Assembly: GCA_031266315.1 (NCBI GenBank)
Contig: JAISBG010000631.1
Span: 1-6,766, forward strand
Direction: 5' to 3'
Source: Planctomycetaceae bacterium
GTDB taxonomy: Bacteria; Planctomycetota; Planctomycetia; Pirellulales; Thermoguttaceae
Length of the DNA: 6,766 bases
The position numbers and the translations under genes were made by a program. Below, in pieces: positions 1-6,117 of the stretch. The first letter of the stretch is position 1; every line of letters starts with the position of its first letter. A model generated the notes under the pieces. That model was given only the letters and a program-made list of their open reading frames with translations. It did no database searches and was not told where the DNA came from.

Positions 1-73
1 TTTCAGCGAAAGGTTGCCCACCTCTTGAGTTTTATCCATAAAGTTGGGTAACAAAAATTCCACCGAATAATTA
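1..73. repeat. Palindromic intergenic repeat, copy 1 (cut by window start)
   Basis: This segment is one half of a repeat seen three times in the window. Positions 30-47 (TTTTATCCATAAAGTTGG) are the exact reverse complement of 2272-2289. Positions 11-23 (AGGTTGCCCACCT) match 2295-2307 in reverse complement at 11 of 13 bases. Positions 49-73 match 2353-2377 on the same strand at 21 of 25. Both orientations align because the full element is itself an imperfect inverted repeat. The copy lies directly downstream of the stop codon of the guanylyltransferase gene, so it would be transcribed into that gene's 3' end. No open reading frame is present. Its function is unknown. Confidence 0.75.
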
Positions 74-94
74 CGAAAATCCTTAATTCCTAAA

Positions 95-1210
95 TCAAAG
101 ATATTCGTTCCAGTTTCGTATTTTGAGTTCTTCTATTATTTCCCGAACCGATTCTTCACAATCTTTTCGTACAATTAATGTGGCGTCTTGTGTTTGAACA
201 ATGATCACGTTTTCCATACCAAGCAACGCAAAGAGATGGTTTGGGTCGTTGCCGCGAACCATACAATTAGAAGAACGAATTGACAGAATTTTTGAACCAA
301 CAGCAAGATTGCCTTCCGCATCGTGTTGTTCTTCGTAAAGCCGGTCAAGTGAACACCAAGTTCCTACATCGTCCCATGAAAAACTTGCTTCGAGCATGAT
401 AATTGTTTCCGCGCGTTCCATCACCGCAAAATCAATCGAAATTTTTTTCATCAACGGGAAAATTTGTTCAGTAACAGTTCGTTCCTGATTTGTTCCTATC
501 GCATTGGCAATTATGTTAAGATGTTCCCCGATTTCGGGTTCAAAACGGTTGAGAAGTTCCAGAATTGTTTTCGCTTTCCAGACAAAAATTCCGGCGTTCC
601 AACCGAAATTGCCTGATTTCAAAAATTCCAATGCTTTTTCCATAGGCGGTTTTTCGTGAAACCGGACAACATTGAACGCCGTCGTCAGATTTTTCCATTT
701 TTCAGCGGCAACCGATTCAAGCGGTAAATTCCGGTTCCGTTGGATGTAACCGTAAGAGGTTGACGGAAAAGTCGGTTTCACTCCAAGTGTAACAAGCCGC
801 TCCGGTGATTCTTCAACAAGATCAACCGCAAATTGCAACGTGTTACAGAAAACCGTGTCCGGCTGAATAACGTGATCGGACGGAAGCACAATCATGGTTG
901 CTTCGGGATCGTTCTTGAAAAGTTTTGCGGCTGCCCAACCAATACACGGTGCAGTATTTCTTGCTGTCGGTTCCGCGAGAATGTGATCTTTCGGCAAATC
1001 CGGTAACGATTTTTCAATCAATCCGATCATGGATTGTCCGGTCAATGTCCAGACCCGCTCCACCGGAACCAACGAACTCAAACGATGAACTGTTGATTCA
1101 AGCATTGTCCGGTTCGTTTCAAAAGACAAAAACTGTTTCGCTAAAGATTGACGGCTTTCGGGCCAAAGCCGTGTTCCCGAACCGCCTGCTAAAATAATTG
1201 CGTAAAGCAT
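95..1210 (-). CDS. manC: Mannose-1-phosphate guanylyltransferase (GDP-mannose synthesis), short form
   Basis: The 371-residue product should make GDP-mannose from mannose 1-phosphate and GTP in the cytoplasm, feeding surface polysaccharide or glycoprotein synthesis. Visible family motifs, in order, are: nucleotide-binding AGGSGTRLWPESR (residues 8-20) followed by AKQFL (24-28), EPTARNTAP (80-88), LPSDH with the likely metal-binding Asp112 (109-113), GYIQR (154-158), FHEKP (184-188), GWNAGIF (203-209), IDFAVMERA (259-267) and WDDVGTW (279-285). The protein ends near residue 371, so it lacks the C-terminal mannose-6-phosphate isomerase cupin domain of bifunctional enzymes of about 470 residues. 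The usual PKQFL is AKQFL here, keeping the lysine. The ATG at 1210 places the nucleotide-binding loop at the expected distance from the N-terminus; no clear Shine-Dalgarno sequence precedes it. It is divergent from the cupin gene. Enzyme class is secure; the symbol (manC/rfbM/cpsB usage) is a convention. Confidence 0.93.
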   Translation of the reverse strand: MLYAIILAGGSGTRLWPESRQSLAKQFLSFETNRTMLESTVHRLSSLVPVERVWTLTGQSMIGLIEKSLPDLPKDHILAEPTARNTAPCIGWAAAKLFKNDPEATMIVLPSDHVIQPDTVFCNTLQFAVDLVEESPERLVTLGVKPTFPSTSYGYIQRNRNLPLESVAAEKWKNLTTAFNVVRFHEKPPMEKALEFLKSGNFGWNAGIFVWKAKTILELLNRFEPEIGEHLNIIANAIGTNQERTVTEQIFPLMKKISIDFAVMERAETIIMLEASFSWDDVGTWCSLDRLYEEQHDAEGNLAVGSKILSIRSSNCMVRGNDPNHLFALLGMENVIIVQTQDATLIVRKDCEESVREIIEELKIRNWNEYL

Positions 1211-1355
1211 AAAACAAATAAAAAATGGTAACTATAATGGTCACTAAACTGAGACTGATTGTACCGGATTCCGTAAACAAAGTACATATACTCAAGTCGT
1301 TTTAAAATTCACGAAGCTGATTACGGACGCGCAACAACGTGAAGCGGTTACTCAA

Positions 1356-1389
1356 GGGCGAAGCCTACCGCCCATACCGGCTACGGTAT
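1356..1389. repeat. Two adjacent hairpins in a G+C-rich patch
   Basis: GGGCG at 1356-1360 pairs with CGCCC at 1369-1373 across an 8-nt loop. It is followed immediately by ATACCG at 1374-1379 pairing with CGGTAT at 1384-1389 across the loop GCTA. No T-run follows on either strand, so these are not standard intrinsic terminators. They could be a decayed repeat, a protein-binding site or an RNA structure; the sequence does not decide. Confidence 0.4.
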
Positions 1390-1433
1390 ATCCACGATTG
1401 GTTGTTTACTCTGAATTTATTTTGCCAACTGTA

Positions 1434-1463
1434 TTGACGAAGAATATTTCAATCGGATAAAAT
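1434..1463 (+). promoter_or_regulatory. Predicted sigma70-type promoter of the cupin gene
   Basis: TTGACG (1434-1439, 5 of 6 to the -35 consensus) and TAAAAT (1458-1463, 5 of 6 to the -10 consensus) are separated by 18 bases. Transcription would start near 1470, giving a leader of about 60 nt that begins just before the perfect inverted repeat at 1476-1497. The assignment rests on consensus matches only. Confidence 0.5.
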
Positions 1464-1475
1464 ACAACAATTCAA

Positions 1476-1497
1476 TGGGAAATATCGTTATTTCCCA
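1476..1497. promoter_or_regulatory. Perfect inverted repeat in the cupin-gene leader (operator or RNA hairpin)
   Basis: TGGGAAATA (1476-1484) and TATTTCCCA (1489-1497) are exact reverse complements with the 4-base spacer TCGT. The element starts about 6 bases after the predicted transcription start and ends 31 bases before the ATG at 1529. That position suits either a repressor operator or a 5' mRNA stem-loop. No T-run follows, so it is not an obvious attenuator on its own. Confidence 0.55.
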
Positions 1498-1528
1498 ATA
1501 AGATACAACTCTTTTGATTTTTTGAAAA

Positions 1529-2260
1529 ATGAAAAACGATCAACAAATTTCACGCCGCAGTCTGTTGGGAATGGCTGCTGCCGGTTTAGTAACAATAACT
1601 GCGATGGACACGGCAGAAGCCCAGGTTTCGCGTCGGCGAGTTCGTCCGGTTCAATCGCCGCTCCATTTCAACAATGCCGCGTTTTACCGTAAAGACGGTC
1701 AATTTGATGAGGAAAAAGCTAAAAACGCCATTGTTACGCTCTGTCAATTTTATGGCTATCCAATGTTTTCTGATTTCAAAAAACGTCTTTGGATTTCGGA
1801 TTATGGTCTTGGTCATTTTACTGAAGTCGGTTTGGCTTGCGTTGGTATTGTGAACAAACTTGATGGCGAATTTAGTTTTATGATGCAAGACCTTTTCCTT
1901 TTACCCAATCAGATGTTGCCGGAGCATTGGCACGAAAAACCGTCGGATACAAAATCACATGGAGCGCAAAAAGATGAAGGTTGGTTTATCCGTTGGGGAC
2001 GTAGTTACGTTATTGGTGAAGGAACTCCAGACCTTCCGCCGGAAGTAATTGTACCAAAATCACACGGTGAAGTAACCGTAAATCACTGTACAGTTGCGGA
2101 TGCGGGAGTGTATGTTCCGCTTGCCAAACGCGGTACACGACATTGGCAGTTTGCCGGTAAAGAAGGTGTTATTCTCACAGAAGTTGCCAATTATCACGAC
2201 AACCCCTCTGTCAGGCATACCAATAAAACAGCAAACGACCATTTCCTCAAAGGAATCTAA
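1529..2260 (+). CDS. Tat-exported cupin protein, D-lyxose/sugar isomerase-like
   Basis: The 243-residue product begins with a twin-arginine signal: SRRSLLG at residues 8-14, a hydrophobic stretch, and the cleavage site AEA|Q after residue 31. It should therefore be folded in the cytoplasm and exported. The rest looks like one cupin barrel. Likely metal ligands are His133 and His135 (HWH), Glu150 (in KDEGWFIRWG) and His205 (in GTRHWQF). The pattern HxH...KxE...RWG...H...LTEVANYHD resembles the D-lyxose ketol-isomerase cupin family, whose members interconvert aldoses and ketoses such as lyxose/xylulose or mannose/fructose. The substrate cannot be read from sequence, and a Tat signal is unusual for such an isomerase, so a sugar-binding or other metal-cupin role is possible. 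The start is supported by the signal peptide; no clear Shine-Dalgarno sequence is visible. It is preceded by its own predicted promoter and followed by a palindromic repeat. Confidence 0.85.
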   Translation: MKNDQQISRRSLLGMAAAGLVTITAMDTAEAQVSRRRVRPVQSPLHFNNAAFYRKDGQFDEEKAKNAIVTLCQFYGYPMFSDFKKRLWISDYGLGHFTEVGLACVGIVNKLDGEFSFMMQDLFLLPNQMLPEHWHEKPSDTKSHGAQKDEGWFIRWGRSYVIGEGTPDLPPEVIVPKSHGEVTVNHCTVADAGVYVPLAKRGTRHWQFAGKEGVILTEVANYHDNPSVRHTNKTANDHFLKGI

Positions 2261-2271
2261 AACGAGTTTAA

Positions 2272-2377
2272 CCAACTTTATGGATAAAATTCATAGGTAG
2301 GCAACCCTTCAGCGACTTTTGATAAATTGCCTACCTAACGTTGAGCAACTTTTAACGAAAATTCCACTGAAATATTA
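2272..2377. repeat. Palindromic intergenic repeat, copy 2 (complete)
   Basis: This is the only complete copy in the window, starting 12 bases after the cupin stop codon. Its core is an exact 11-bp inverted repeat: TAGGTAGGCAA (2294-2304) and TTGCCTACCTA (2327-2337), separated by 22 bases containing CTTCAGCGA. Outer parts include CCAACTTTATGGATAAAA (2272-2289), identical in reverse complement to 30-47. The right part, in reverse complement, matches copy 3: 31 aligned bases from AATTTTC to AGGT agree at 27. The hairpin would lie in the cupin mRNA 3' end and could protect or terminate it, though no T-run directly follows the core. Confidence 0.75.
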
Positions 2378-2604
2378 AAAATTTTTTTTAAAAAATCGCA
2401 AATTTTTTGAAAATATTTTAAAATTCAAAGATTCCTCCTCTTGTAATCCGATTTATTTTGTATAAATTTTAAATCTATTAACTGTGTTCCGTATTTTTTG
2501 CCATGTTGTGTGTGGTAAACGAAACGTGGTTACTTCCAAGAAACCTTGTAAAGTAAGAGAATTAACTATGGAAAATTTCATGAGATGTTTTGTTATGTTT
2601 TTTG

Positions 2605-2627
2605 GGAATTTTTTGACAAAAAATTCC
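2605..2627. promoter_or_regulatory. Perfect 10-bp-arm palindrome centred on GAC
   Basis: GGAATTTTTT (2605-2614) and AAAAAATTCC (2618-2627) are exact reverse complements around the 3-base centre GAC. The centre reads TTGACA (2613-2618), a perfect -35 hexamer, but the nearest TAAAAT (2632-2637) is only 13 bases away, too close for a normal promoter. It lies about 75 bases before the likely start of the first DUF1559 gene and 21 bases before the G12 tract. It could be an operator or an RNA hairpin. Confidence 0.5.
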
Positions 2628-2647
2628 ATGTTAAAATGGGAAAGCGA

Positions 2648-2659
2648 GGGGGGGGGGGG
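2648..2659 (+). repeat. Homopolymer tract of 12 G, candidate slippage site
   Basis: Twelve consecutive G lie in an otherwise A/T-rich region, 41 bases before the likely start of the first DUF1559 gene. The gene's reading frame is open across the tract (from 2635). With 12 G neither upstream ATG is in frame. With 11 G the ATG at 2568 would be in frame, and with 13 or 10 G the ATG at 2636 would be. Poly-G tracts of this length are classic slipped-strand sites, but they are also prone to sequencing and assembly error. Confidence 0.6.
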
Positions 2660-2688
2660 CAGTATGTAGGGAAGAGTTAAGAAATAAT

Positions 2689-2694
2689 AGGGAA
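2689..2694 (+). promoter_or_regulatory. Ribosome-binding site candidate that decides the first DUF1559 start
   Basis: AGGGAA lies 6 bases before a CTG codon at 2701 that is in frame with the prepilin motif. It is the best-placed Shine-Dalgarno-like sequence for this gene, but CTG is a rare start codon, so the assignment is tentative. Confidence 0.35.
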
Positions 2695-2700
2695 AAGTCT

Positions 2701-3846
2701 CTGCTTTCTCAATACTTTTCCGCAAAATTCTTACAACTCATTCGTTCTTCACCGTTCGGCTTTACATTGGTCGAACTTCTTGTGGTGATTGCGATTATCG
2801 GCGTGTTAATCGCACTTCTGTTGCCAGCGGTTCAGGCGGCGCGCGAAGCGGCAAGGCGTACTCAATGTACTAACCATTTGAAACAGCAAGTTCTTGCCGT
2901 GCAGAATTTTCACGATCAAATGAAATTTCTTCCGCCAAGTACTATTCACTTTGGTCGTGATAATAATTATTCAGGTTATTTGTCTCTTTGGGGATTAATT
3001 TATCCTTATATTGAGCAGATAAATCTCTATCACGAATTGACAAAAAACGACTCAATCAGTAATCGTTGGTTCAATACTTTATTTGTTAATACATCTGGTT
3101 CTTGGTGGAACGGGTTAGCAGATGAGCAAAAAAACGCATTTGGTGCGGTTTCGATTTATAAATGTCCTTCACGCCGTTCCGGTGTTCAAATTGTTACAGC
3201 GTTGGATGGTCCTAATTCTGGTCCGGTAAATGATTATATTTTCTTCATCATGCTGAACGGTCCTCAGGCGTCCGACGCAAATTGGTTTAATTATCCCAAT
3301 CAAACGTCGGATAATATTCATCTGGCTATCGGACCATTCCGCGTCGGTTTGGTTCCGCAATCTCCGTCTTCAACTGCAAATATCACCGAATGGAAAGGAC
3401 GGGATACAATGGCGTGGTGGCAAGATGGAACGAGTCATCAAATGATCTTTTCTGAAAAATATATTCCGCCCAATCGGGTTGGTTATTGTTCAATAGGTTC
3501 GACAACAAATACTATCGAACGGGAATATTTTGATTGTTCCTATCTAGCAGGAACAGGACGAGCGGGGGCAGCTCATGCGGCTTTTATGAACTCTCCGGCA
3601 CCGAACACGACTTCTTTGAATTCATTCTTACAAGGACGACTCATTCCGAATAATCCCAATTATGGTCAAGAAGGAAACGGAGCGAATGTCGTATGGCATC
3701 AATTTGCGGCGGGATCCGTTCATCCCGGATTGTTCAATACCGCTTTGGGAGACGGAACAGTTGCCGGTGTTTCCAACTCCGTCAATCCAACAATTTTAGT
3801 ACGAATGGTTTGGGTCAATGACGGTGTAACCGTTGAATTTCCATAA
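2701..3846 (+). CDS. DUF1559 protein with prepilin-type N-terminus, first paralog (start uncertain)
   Basis: This is a DUF1559 family protein (SBP_bac_10-type C-terminus), a group hugely expanded in planctomycetes and thought to be a pseudopilin-like envelope protein. Its exact role is unknown. In frame are [18 protein letters not shown]: cleavage after Gly, Glu at mature position 5, then one membrane helix ending [13 protein letters not shown] long globular part follows with [29 protein letters not shown] and the typical HPG...GDGTV ending. The motif's first residues (2755-2766) lie upstream of the TTG at 2767, so that start is too late. No in-frame ATG or GTG exists back to the stop at 2632. 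I chose CTG 2701, which gives a 20-residue leader and 381 residues in total, because of the AGGGAA before it. If translation depends on slippage in the G12 tract, the true start is further upstream. The next gene is a close paralog. Confidence 0.85.
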   Translation: MLSQYFSAKFLQLIRSSPFGFTLVELLVVIAIIGVLIALLLPAVQAAREAARRTQCTNHLKQQVLAVQNFHDQMKFLPPSTIHFGRDNNYSGYLSLWGLIYPYIEQINLYHELTKNDSISNRWFNTLFVNTSGSWWNGLADEQKNAFGAVSIYKCPSRRSGVQIVTALDGPNSGPVNDYIFFIMLNGPQASDANWFNYPNQTSDNIHLAIGPFRVGLVPQSPSSTANITEWKGRDTMAWWQDGTSHQMIFSEKYIPPNRVGYCSIGSTTNTIEREYFDCSYLAGTGRAGAAHAAFMNSPAPNTTSLNSFLQGRLIPNNPNYGQEGNGANVVWHQFAAGSVHPGLFNTALGDGTVAGVSNSVNPTILVRMVWVNDGVTVEFP

Positions 3847-3872
3847 ACAGTAATTTCGCACTTGACTACTGT
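3847..3872. other. Small inverted repeat between the DUF1559 genes
   Basis: ACAGTA (3847-3852) and TACTGT (3867-3872) flank 14 bases, immediately after the stop codon of the first DUF1559 gene. The stem is short and no proper T-run follows, so it is at most a weak terminator or an operator. The 112-bp gap between the two genes is otherwise A/T-rich, without a convincing promoter pair. Confidence 0.25.
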
Positions 3873-3946
3873 GATTTTCAAAACCTCACAATTGGTTCGG
3901 AAATTTATTAACTATTTTTTGTACACTCTGTTTTTTATCCATTATT

Positions 3947-3952
3947 TAGGAG
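3947..3952 (+). promoter_or_regulatory. Ribosome-binding site of the second DUF1559 gene
   Basis: TAGGAG lies 6 bases before the ATG at 3959. It is a clear Shine-Dalgarno sequence and fixes the start of this gene, in contrast to the first paralog. Confidence 0.75.
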
Positions 3953-3958
3953 ATTCTC

Positions 3959-5122
3959 ATGCAAATCAATTTTTTATCCCAGACACAATTTTTGAAATCA
4001 AAAAATCGCAATGACACTTCTTTTGGTTTTACACTTGTTGAACTTCTTGTCGTGATTGCAATCATTGGTGTTTTGATTGCTCTTCTACTTCCTGCGGTTC
4101 AGGCAGCGCGGGAGGCGGCAAGACGAATGCAGTGTACCAATCACATGAAACAACAAGCACTCGCCGTTCACAATTTTCACGATCAAAGGACTTGTCTGCC
4201 GCCAAGTCTGATTTACTGCGATGACTCAGCGAACAATACCCCCGGTTATCTTTCGCTTTGGACATTGATTTTCCCATTTTTGGAACAAACAGGATGTTAC
4301 AACATTCTGGTTTCCAATGATTCTCCGACGGCTCCTTGGTTCAGCAGAACTTATGCGGATATCGGAAGTACGTGGTGGAATTTGTTGTTGCCGGAAGAAA
4401 AAAATAGTTTCGGTTCCGTTCCGGTTTATAAATGTCCTTCACGCCGGTCTGGTGTTCAAATTGTTACGGGTTTGGAAGGCGATAATTCGGGACCAATGAT
4501 TGACTATTTCTTTTTCGTCCTATTCGATATTCCAACTGCTTATGCAGCGGATTCGACAATTCCCGCTAACTGGTTTGAACGTAATCAGGGGCTTAAACGT
4601 CTCCAATATAATTGCGGACCGTTTCGCCCCGCTTTAGTAACGTTTTCGGGAGCAACAATTACCTCATGGGAAGGACGGGATACAATGGCGTGGTGGCAAG
4701 ATGGAACAACTCAACAACTAATTTTTTCGGAAAAATTTCTACCGCCAGCCCGTGTTGGTTATTGTTCGATAGGTTCGACAACAAATACTATCGAACGAGA
4801 ATATACGGATTGTTCTTACATTGCTTCGCAGGGACGAAGTGGAGCGTCTGCCGCAGCGTATATGAATTCACCTGCTGAAAATAATTCAACATTATCAAAT
4901 TTCTTACGGGGAAGACTGGTTCCGAATACGTTTGATTACGGACAAGACGGAACAGGAAACGTAACTATTTGGCATCAATACGCTTCAGGGTCTTGCCATC
5001 CATCGTCGTTTAACGCTGCGGTGGGCGATGGTTCCGTTGTTAATTTCTCTAACGCGATCAACCCAACAATCCTTGTCCGTTTAGTTTGGGTCAATGATGG
5101 TGTCAATGTAGAAATTCCGTAG
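3959..5122 (+). CDS. DUF1559 protein with prepilin-type N-terminus, second paralog
   Basis: The 387-residue product has a 23-residue leader rich in Lys, Asn and Gln, then the type IV prepilin-like site G23|FTLVELL with Glu28 at mature position 5. One membrane helix follows (about 27-45), then [18 protein letters not shown]. The globular domain shares [48 protein letters not shown] and the ending [15 protein letters not shown] with the first paralog. The likely location is the inner membrane with the bulk in the periplasm after prepilin peptidase processing, by analogy with type II secretion pseudopilins. A direct role is not established for the family. The ATG is supported by TAGGAG. It lies 112 bp downstream of its paralog on the same strand and may be co-transcribed with it. 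It converges on the HdrB-like gene, with 26 bp between the stop codons. Confidence 0.94.
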   Translation: MQINFLSQTQFLKSKNRNDTSFGFTLVELLVVIAIIGVLIALLLPAVQAAREAARRMQCTNHMKQQALAVHNFHDQRTCLPPSLIYCDDSANNTPGYLSLWTLIFPFLEQTGCYNILVSNDSPTAPWFSRTYADIGSTWWNLLLPEEKNSFGSVPVYKCPSRRSGVQIVTGLEGDNSGPMIDYFFFVLFDIPTAYAADSTIPANWFERNQGLKRLQYNCGPFRPALVTFSGATITSWEGRDTMAWWQDGTTQQLIFSEKFLPPARVGYCSIGSTTNTIEREYTDCSYIASQGRSGASAAAYMNSPAENNSTLSNFLRGRLVPNTFDYGQDGTGNVTIWHQYASGSCHPSSFNAAVGDGSVVNFSNAINPTILVRLVWVNDGVNVEIP

Positions 5123-5124
5123 TG

Positions 5125-5142
5125 CCAATTCATACGTATTGG
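5125..5142. other. Small hairpin between convergent genes
   Basis: CCAAT (5125-5129) pairs with ATTGG (5138-5142), and the loop contains the palindrome ATACGTAT (5132-5139). A6 follows on the plus strand, which is not a T-run for plus-strand transcripts. On the minus strand the T6 precedes the stem. It may be a weak bidirectional end signal, but it does not meet intrinsic-terminator rules. Confidence 0.25.
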
Positions 5143-5148
5143 AAAAAA

Positions 5149-6000
5149 TTAAGCCGGTTTTGTTTTAACGAAATGTTTATCGAGGCAGAGTTCTTTTTCG
5201 GGGATGCCCAGAGCAATTCCAACAAGGTCTGAAAGATAATACACCGGCAAATTGAGTTGTTCTTTGTATTTGCTTTCAATAGCGGATTGTTTCATGTCGA
5301 GGTTGACATGGCACATCGGGCAGGCAACAACCATACAATTGGCTCCATGTTTTTGGGCATTATGAAGAATTTTGCCGGATAAATCGGTGATAATCGAATC
5401 ATCGGCTAAGGTTAGTCCGGCACCGCAACATTCCGTTTTGTAATTCCAATCGTCAACCGGTTCCGCACCCAACGCTCGGAGCAATATTTCCATCGAACTT
5501 GGTTGTTCGCAATCGTCGAATTTCAAATCTTTCGGCGGGCGAGTCAGCAAACATCCATAATAACATGCCGGTTTATAACCGTCTAATTTTTTTGTCACCG
5601 CCGTAGTCAGTTTTTCGAGACCGACTCTTTGGAAAATCTGAATTAAATTGACAATTTCCGTTTTTCCTGCAACCGTATCTTCGACAATTTGAGACATTTC
5701 ATTGCGAAGTGATTCTGAATTTCTCAACTCATTGCCGACTTTAATAAGTTCCATCGAACACATCGGACACGGTGCGAACAGTTGTTCGATACCGTCGCGT
5801 TCGGCAATTGCCAAATTTCGGGCGGGCAACGCAGTTGCCAGTTTTTTGTTGATATTATGCGCTGCGGTTGCGCCGCAACAAATCCAGTCGTCCAGTTCCC
5901 GCAAACCAATTTGGAGTTGCTTCATACATGCCCGAACTGATTTCTCGTAATCGTAAGACGAACCGTGCAACGCACAACCGGGATAGTAACCAATATCCAT
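5149..6000 (-). CDS. HdrB-like heterodisulfide reductase subunit B family protein
   Basis: The 283-residue cytoplasmic iron-sulfur protein has two complete CCG domains. The first is Cys9, Cys41-Cys42 and CPMC at 78-81 (C-x31-CC-x35-CxxC). The second is Cys150 (in CYYGCLLTRP), Cys191-Cys192 (ECCGAG) and CPMC at 227-230 (C-x40-CC-x34-CxxC). In methanogen HdrB such motifs bind noncubane [4Fe-4S] clusters that reduce the CoM-S-S-CoB disulfide. Bacteria use relatives with HdrA/HdrC, or as partners of succinate/fumarate or other quinone-linked oxidoreductases, and the substrate is then usually unknown. Length matches the family (about 280-300). The ATG is strongly supported by AGAGGAG 5 bases upstream and by the PGC motif near the N-terminus. 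No HdrC or HdrA gene is visible beside it, so its electron partner must lie elsewhere. It has a good promoter with 9-bp direct repeats upstream. The family call is firm; the reaction in this organism is not known. Confidence 0.93.
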   Translation of the reverse strand: MDIGYYPGCALHGSSYDYEKSVRACMKQLQIGLRELDDWICCGATAAHNINKKLATALPARNLAIAERDGIEQLFAPCPMCSMELIKVGNELRNSESLRNEMSQIVEDTVAGKTEIVNLIQIFQRVGLEKLTTAVTKKLDGYKPACYYGCLLTRPPKDLKFDDCEQPSSMEILLRALGAEPVDDWNYKTECCGAGLTLADDSIITDLSGKILHNAQKHGANCMVVACPMCHVNLDMKQSAIESKYKEQLNLPVYYLSDLVGIALGIPEKELCLDKHFVKTKPA

Positions 6001-6005
6001 TGTTT

Positions 6006-6012
6006 CTCCTCT
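6006..6012 (-). promoter_or_regulatory. Ribosome-binding site of the HdrB-like gene
   Basis: On the minus strand AGAGGAG ends 5 bases before the ATG at 6000. It is the strongest Shine-Dalgarno sequence in the window. Confidence 0.75.
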
Positions 6013-6088
6013 TTTCTCTGTTGTTCACAGATTGACGCAGAACTTTTGTGAATTTTTTATTTCTCAAAGTGATTTTCTAAACGCGGCT

Positions 6089-6117
6089 ATTATATCCAAT
6101 ACACTCAATACGCTCAA
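6089..6117 (-). promoter_or_regulatory. Predicted promoter of the HdrB-like gene
   Basis: On the minus strand TTGAGC (6117-6112) and a perfect TATAAT (6094-6089) are separated by 17 bases. Transcription would begin near 6082, leaving a leader of about 80 nt before the ATG. The -35 region lies inside a set of 9-bp direct repeats, suggesting regulation at this promoter. Confidence 0.6.

Larger units (their letters stand above)
1211..1528. other. Divergent intergenic region, 318 bp
   Basis: No credible gene lies here. The left part (about 1211-1320) is A/T-rich upstream DNA of the guanylyltransferase, without a convincing promoter pair on the minus strand. The middle part (1321-1400) is noticeably more G+C-rich and contains two adjacent small hairpins. 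The right part contains the promoter and the inverted repeat upstream of the cupin gene, listed separately. Confidence 0.6.
2378..2700. other. A/T-rich intergenic region upstream of the first DUF1559 gene
   Basis: No convincing gene lies here. Positions 2378-2432 are almost pure A/T, with T8 at 2382-2389 and an A/T-only stem of AAAAAAT (2390-2396) with ATTTTTT (2402-2408). Such A-tracts are often bent. Further right are a perfect palindrome (2605-2627) and a G12 tract (2648-2659), listed separately. A short open frame with ATG at 2568, preceded by TAAGAGA at 2554-2560, runs through the G-tract and stops at 2669. It has no recognisable content but matters for the frame-switch idea. Confidence 0.6.

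Noticed and set aside
925..1197. Plus-strand open frame inside the guanylyltransferase gene
   Set aside because: It lies opposite a gene whose motifs are intact throughout; it is a shadow frame without a recognisable product.
2390..2408. A/T-only stem as intrinsic terminator of the cupin gene
   Set aside because: There are no G-C pairs in the stem, and it lies 130 bases after the stop codon; it is more likely an A-tract region.
2613..2637. TTGACA and TAAAAT as promoter of the first DUF1559 gene
   Set aside because: The spacer is only 13 bases, well below the 16-18 needed, so I list the palindrome but not a promoter.
2484..2669. Short plus-strand open frame ending just after the G12 tract as a separate gene
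   Set aside because: The product has no recognisable domain, ends in a poly-Gly run from the homopolymer, and lies in A/T-rich intergenic DNA. Only its possible frame link to the downstream gene is of interest.
2453..2725. Minus-strand open frame of 90 codons in the intergenic region
   Set aside because: Its composition reflects the A/T-rich DNA and poly-C from the G-tract; there is no ribosome-binding site and no family resemblance.
2767..3846. TTG at 2767 as start of the first DUF1559 gene
   Set aside because: The prepilin cleavage site and first mature residues (Gly, Phe, Thr, Leu at 2758-2769) are in frame and lie at or before this codon; starting here would destroy the conserved leader and cleavage site.
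3862..3890. TTGACT as -35 of a promoter for the second DUF1559 gene
   Set aside because: No acceptable -10 hexamer lies 16-18 bases downstream; the gene may be co-transcribed with the first paralog.
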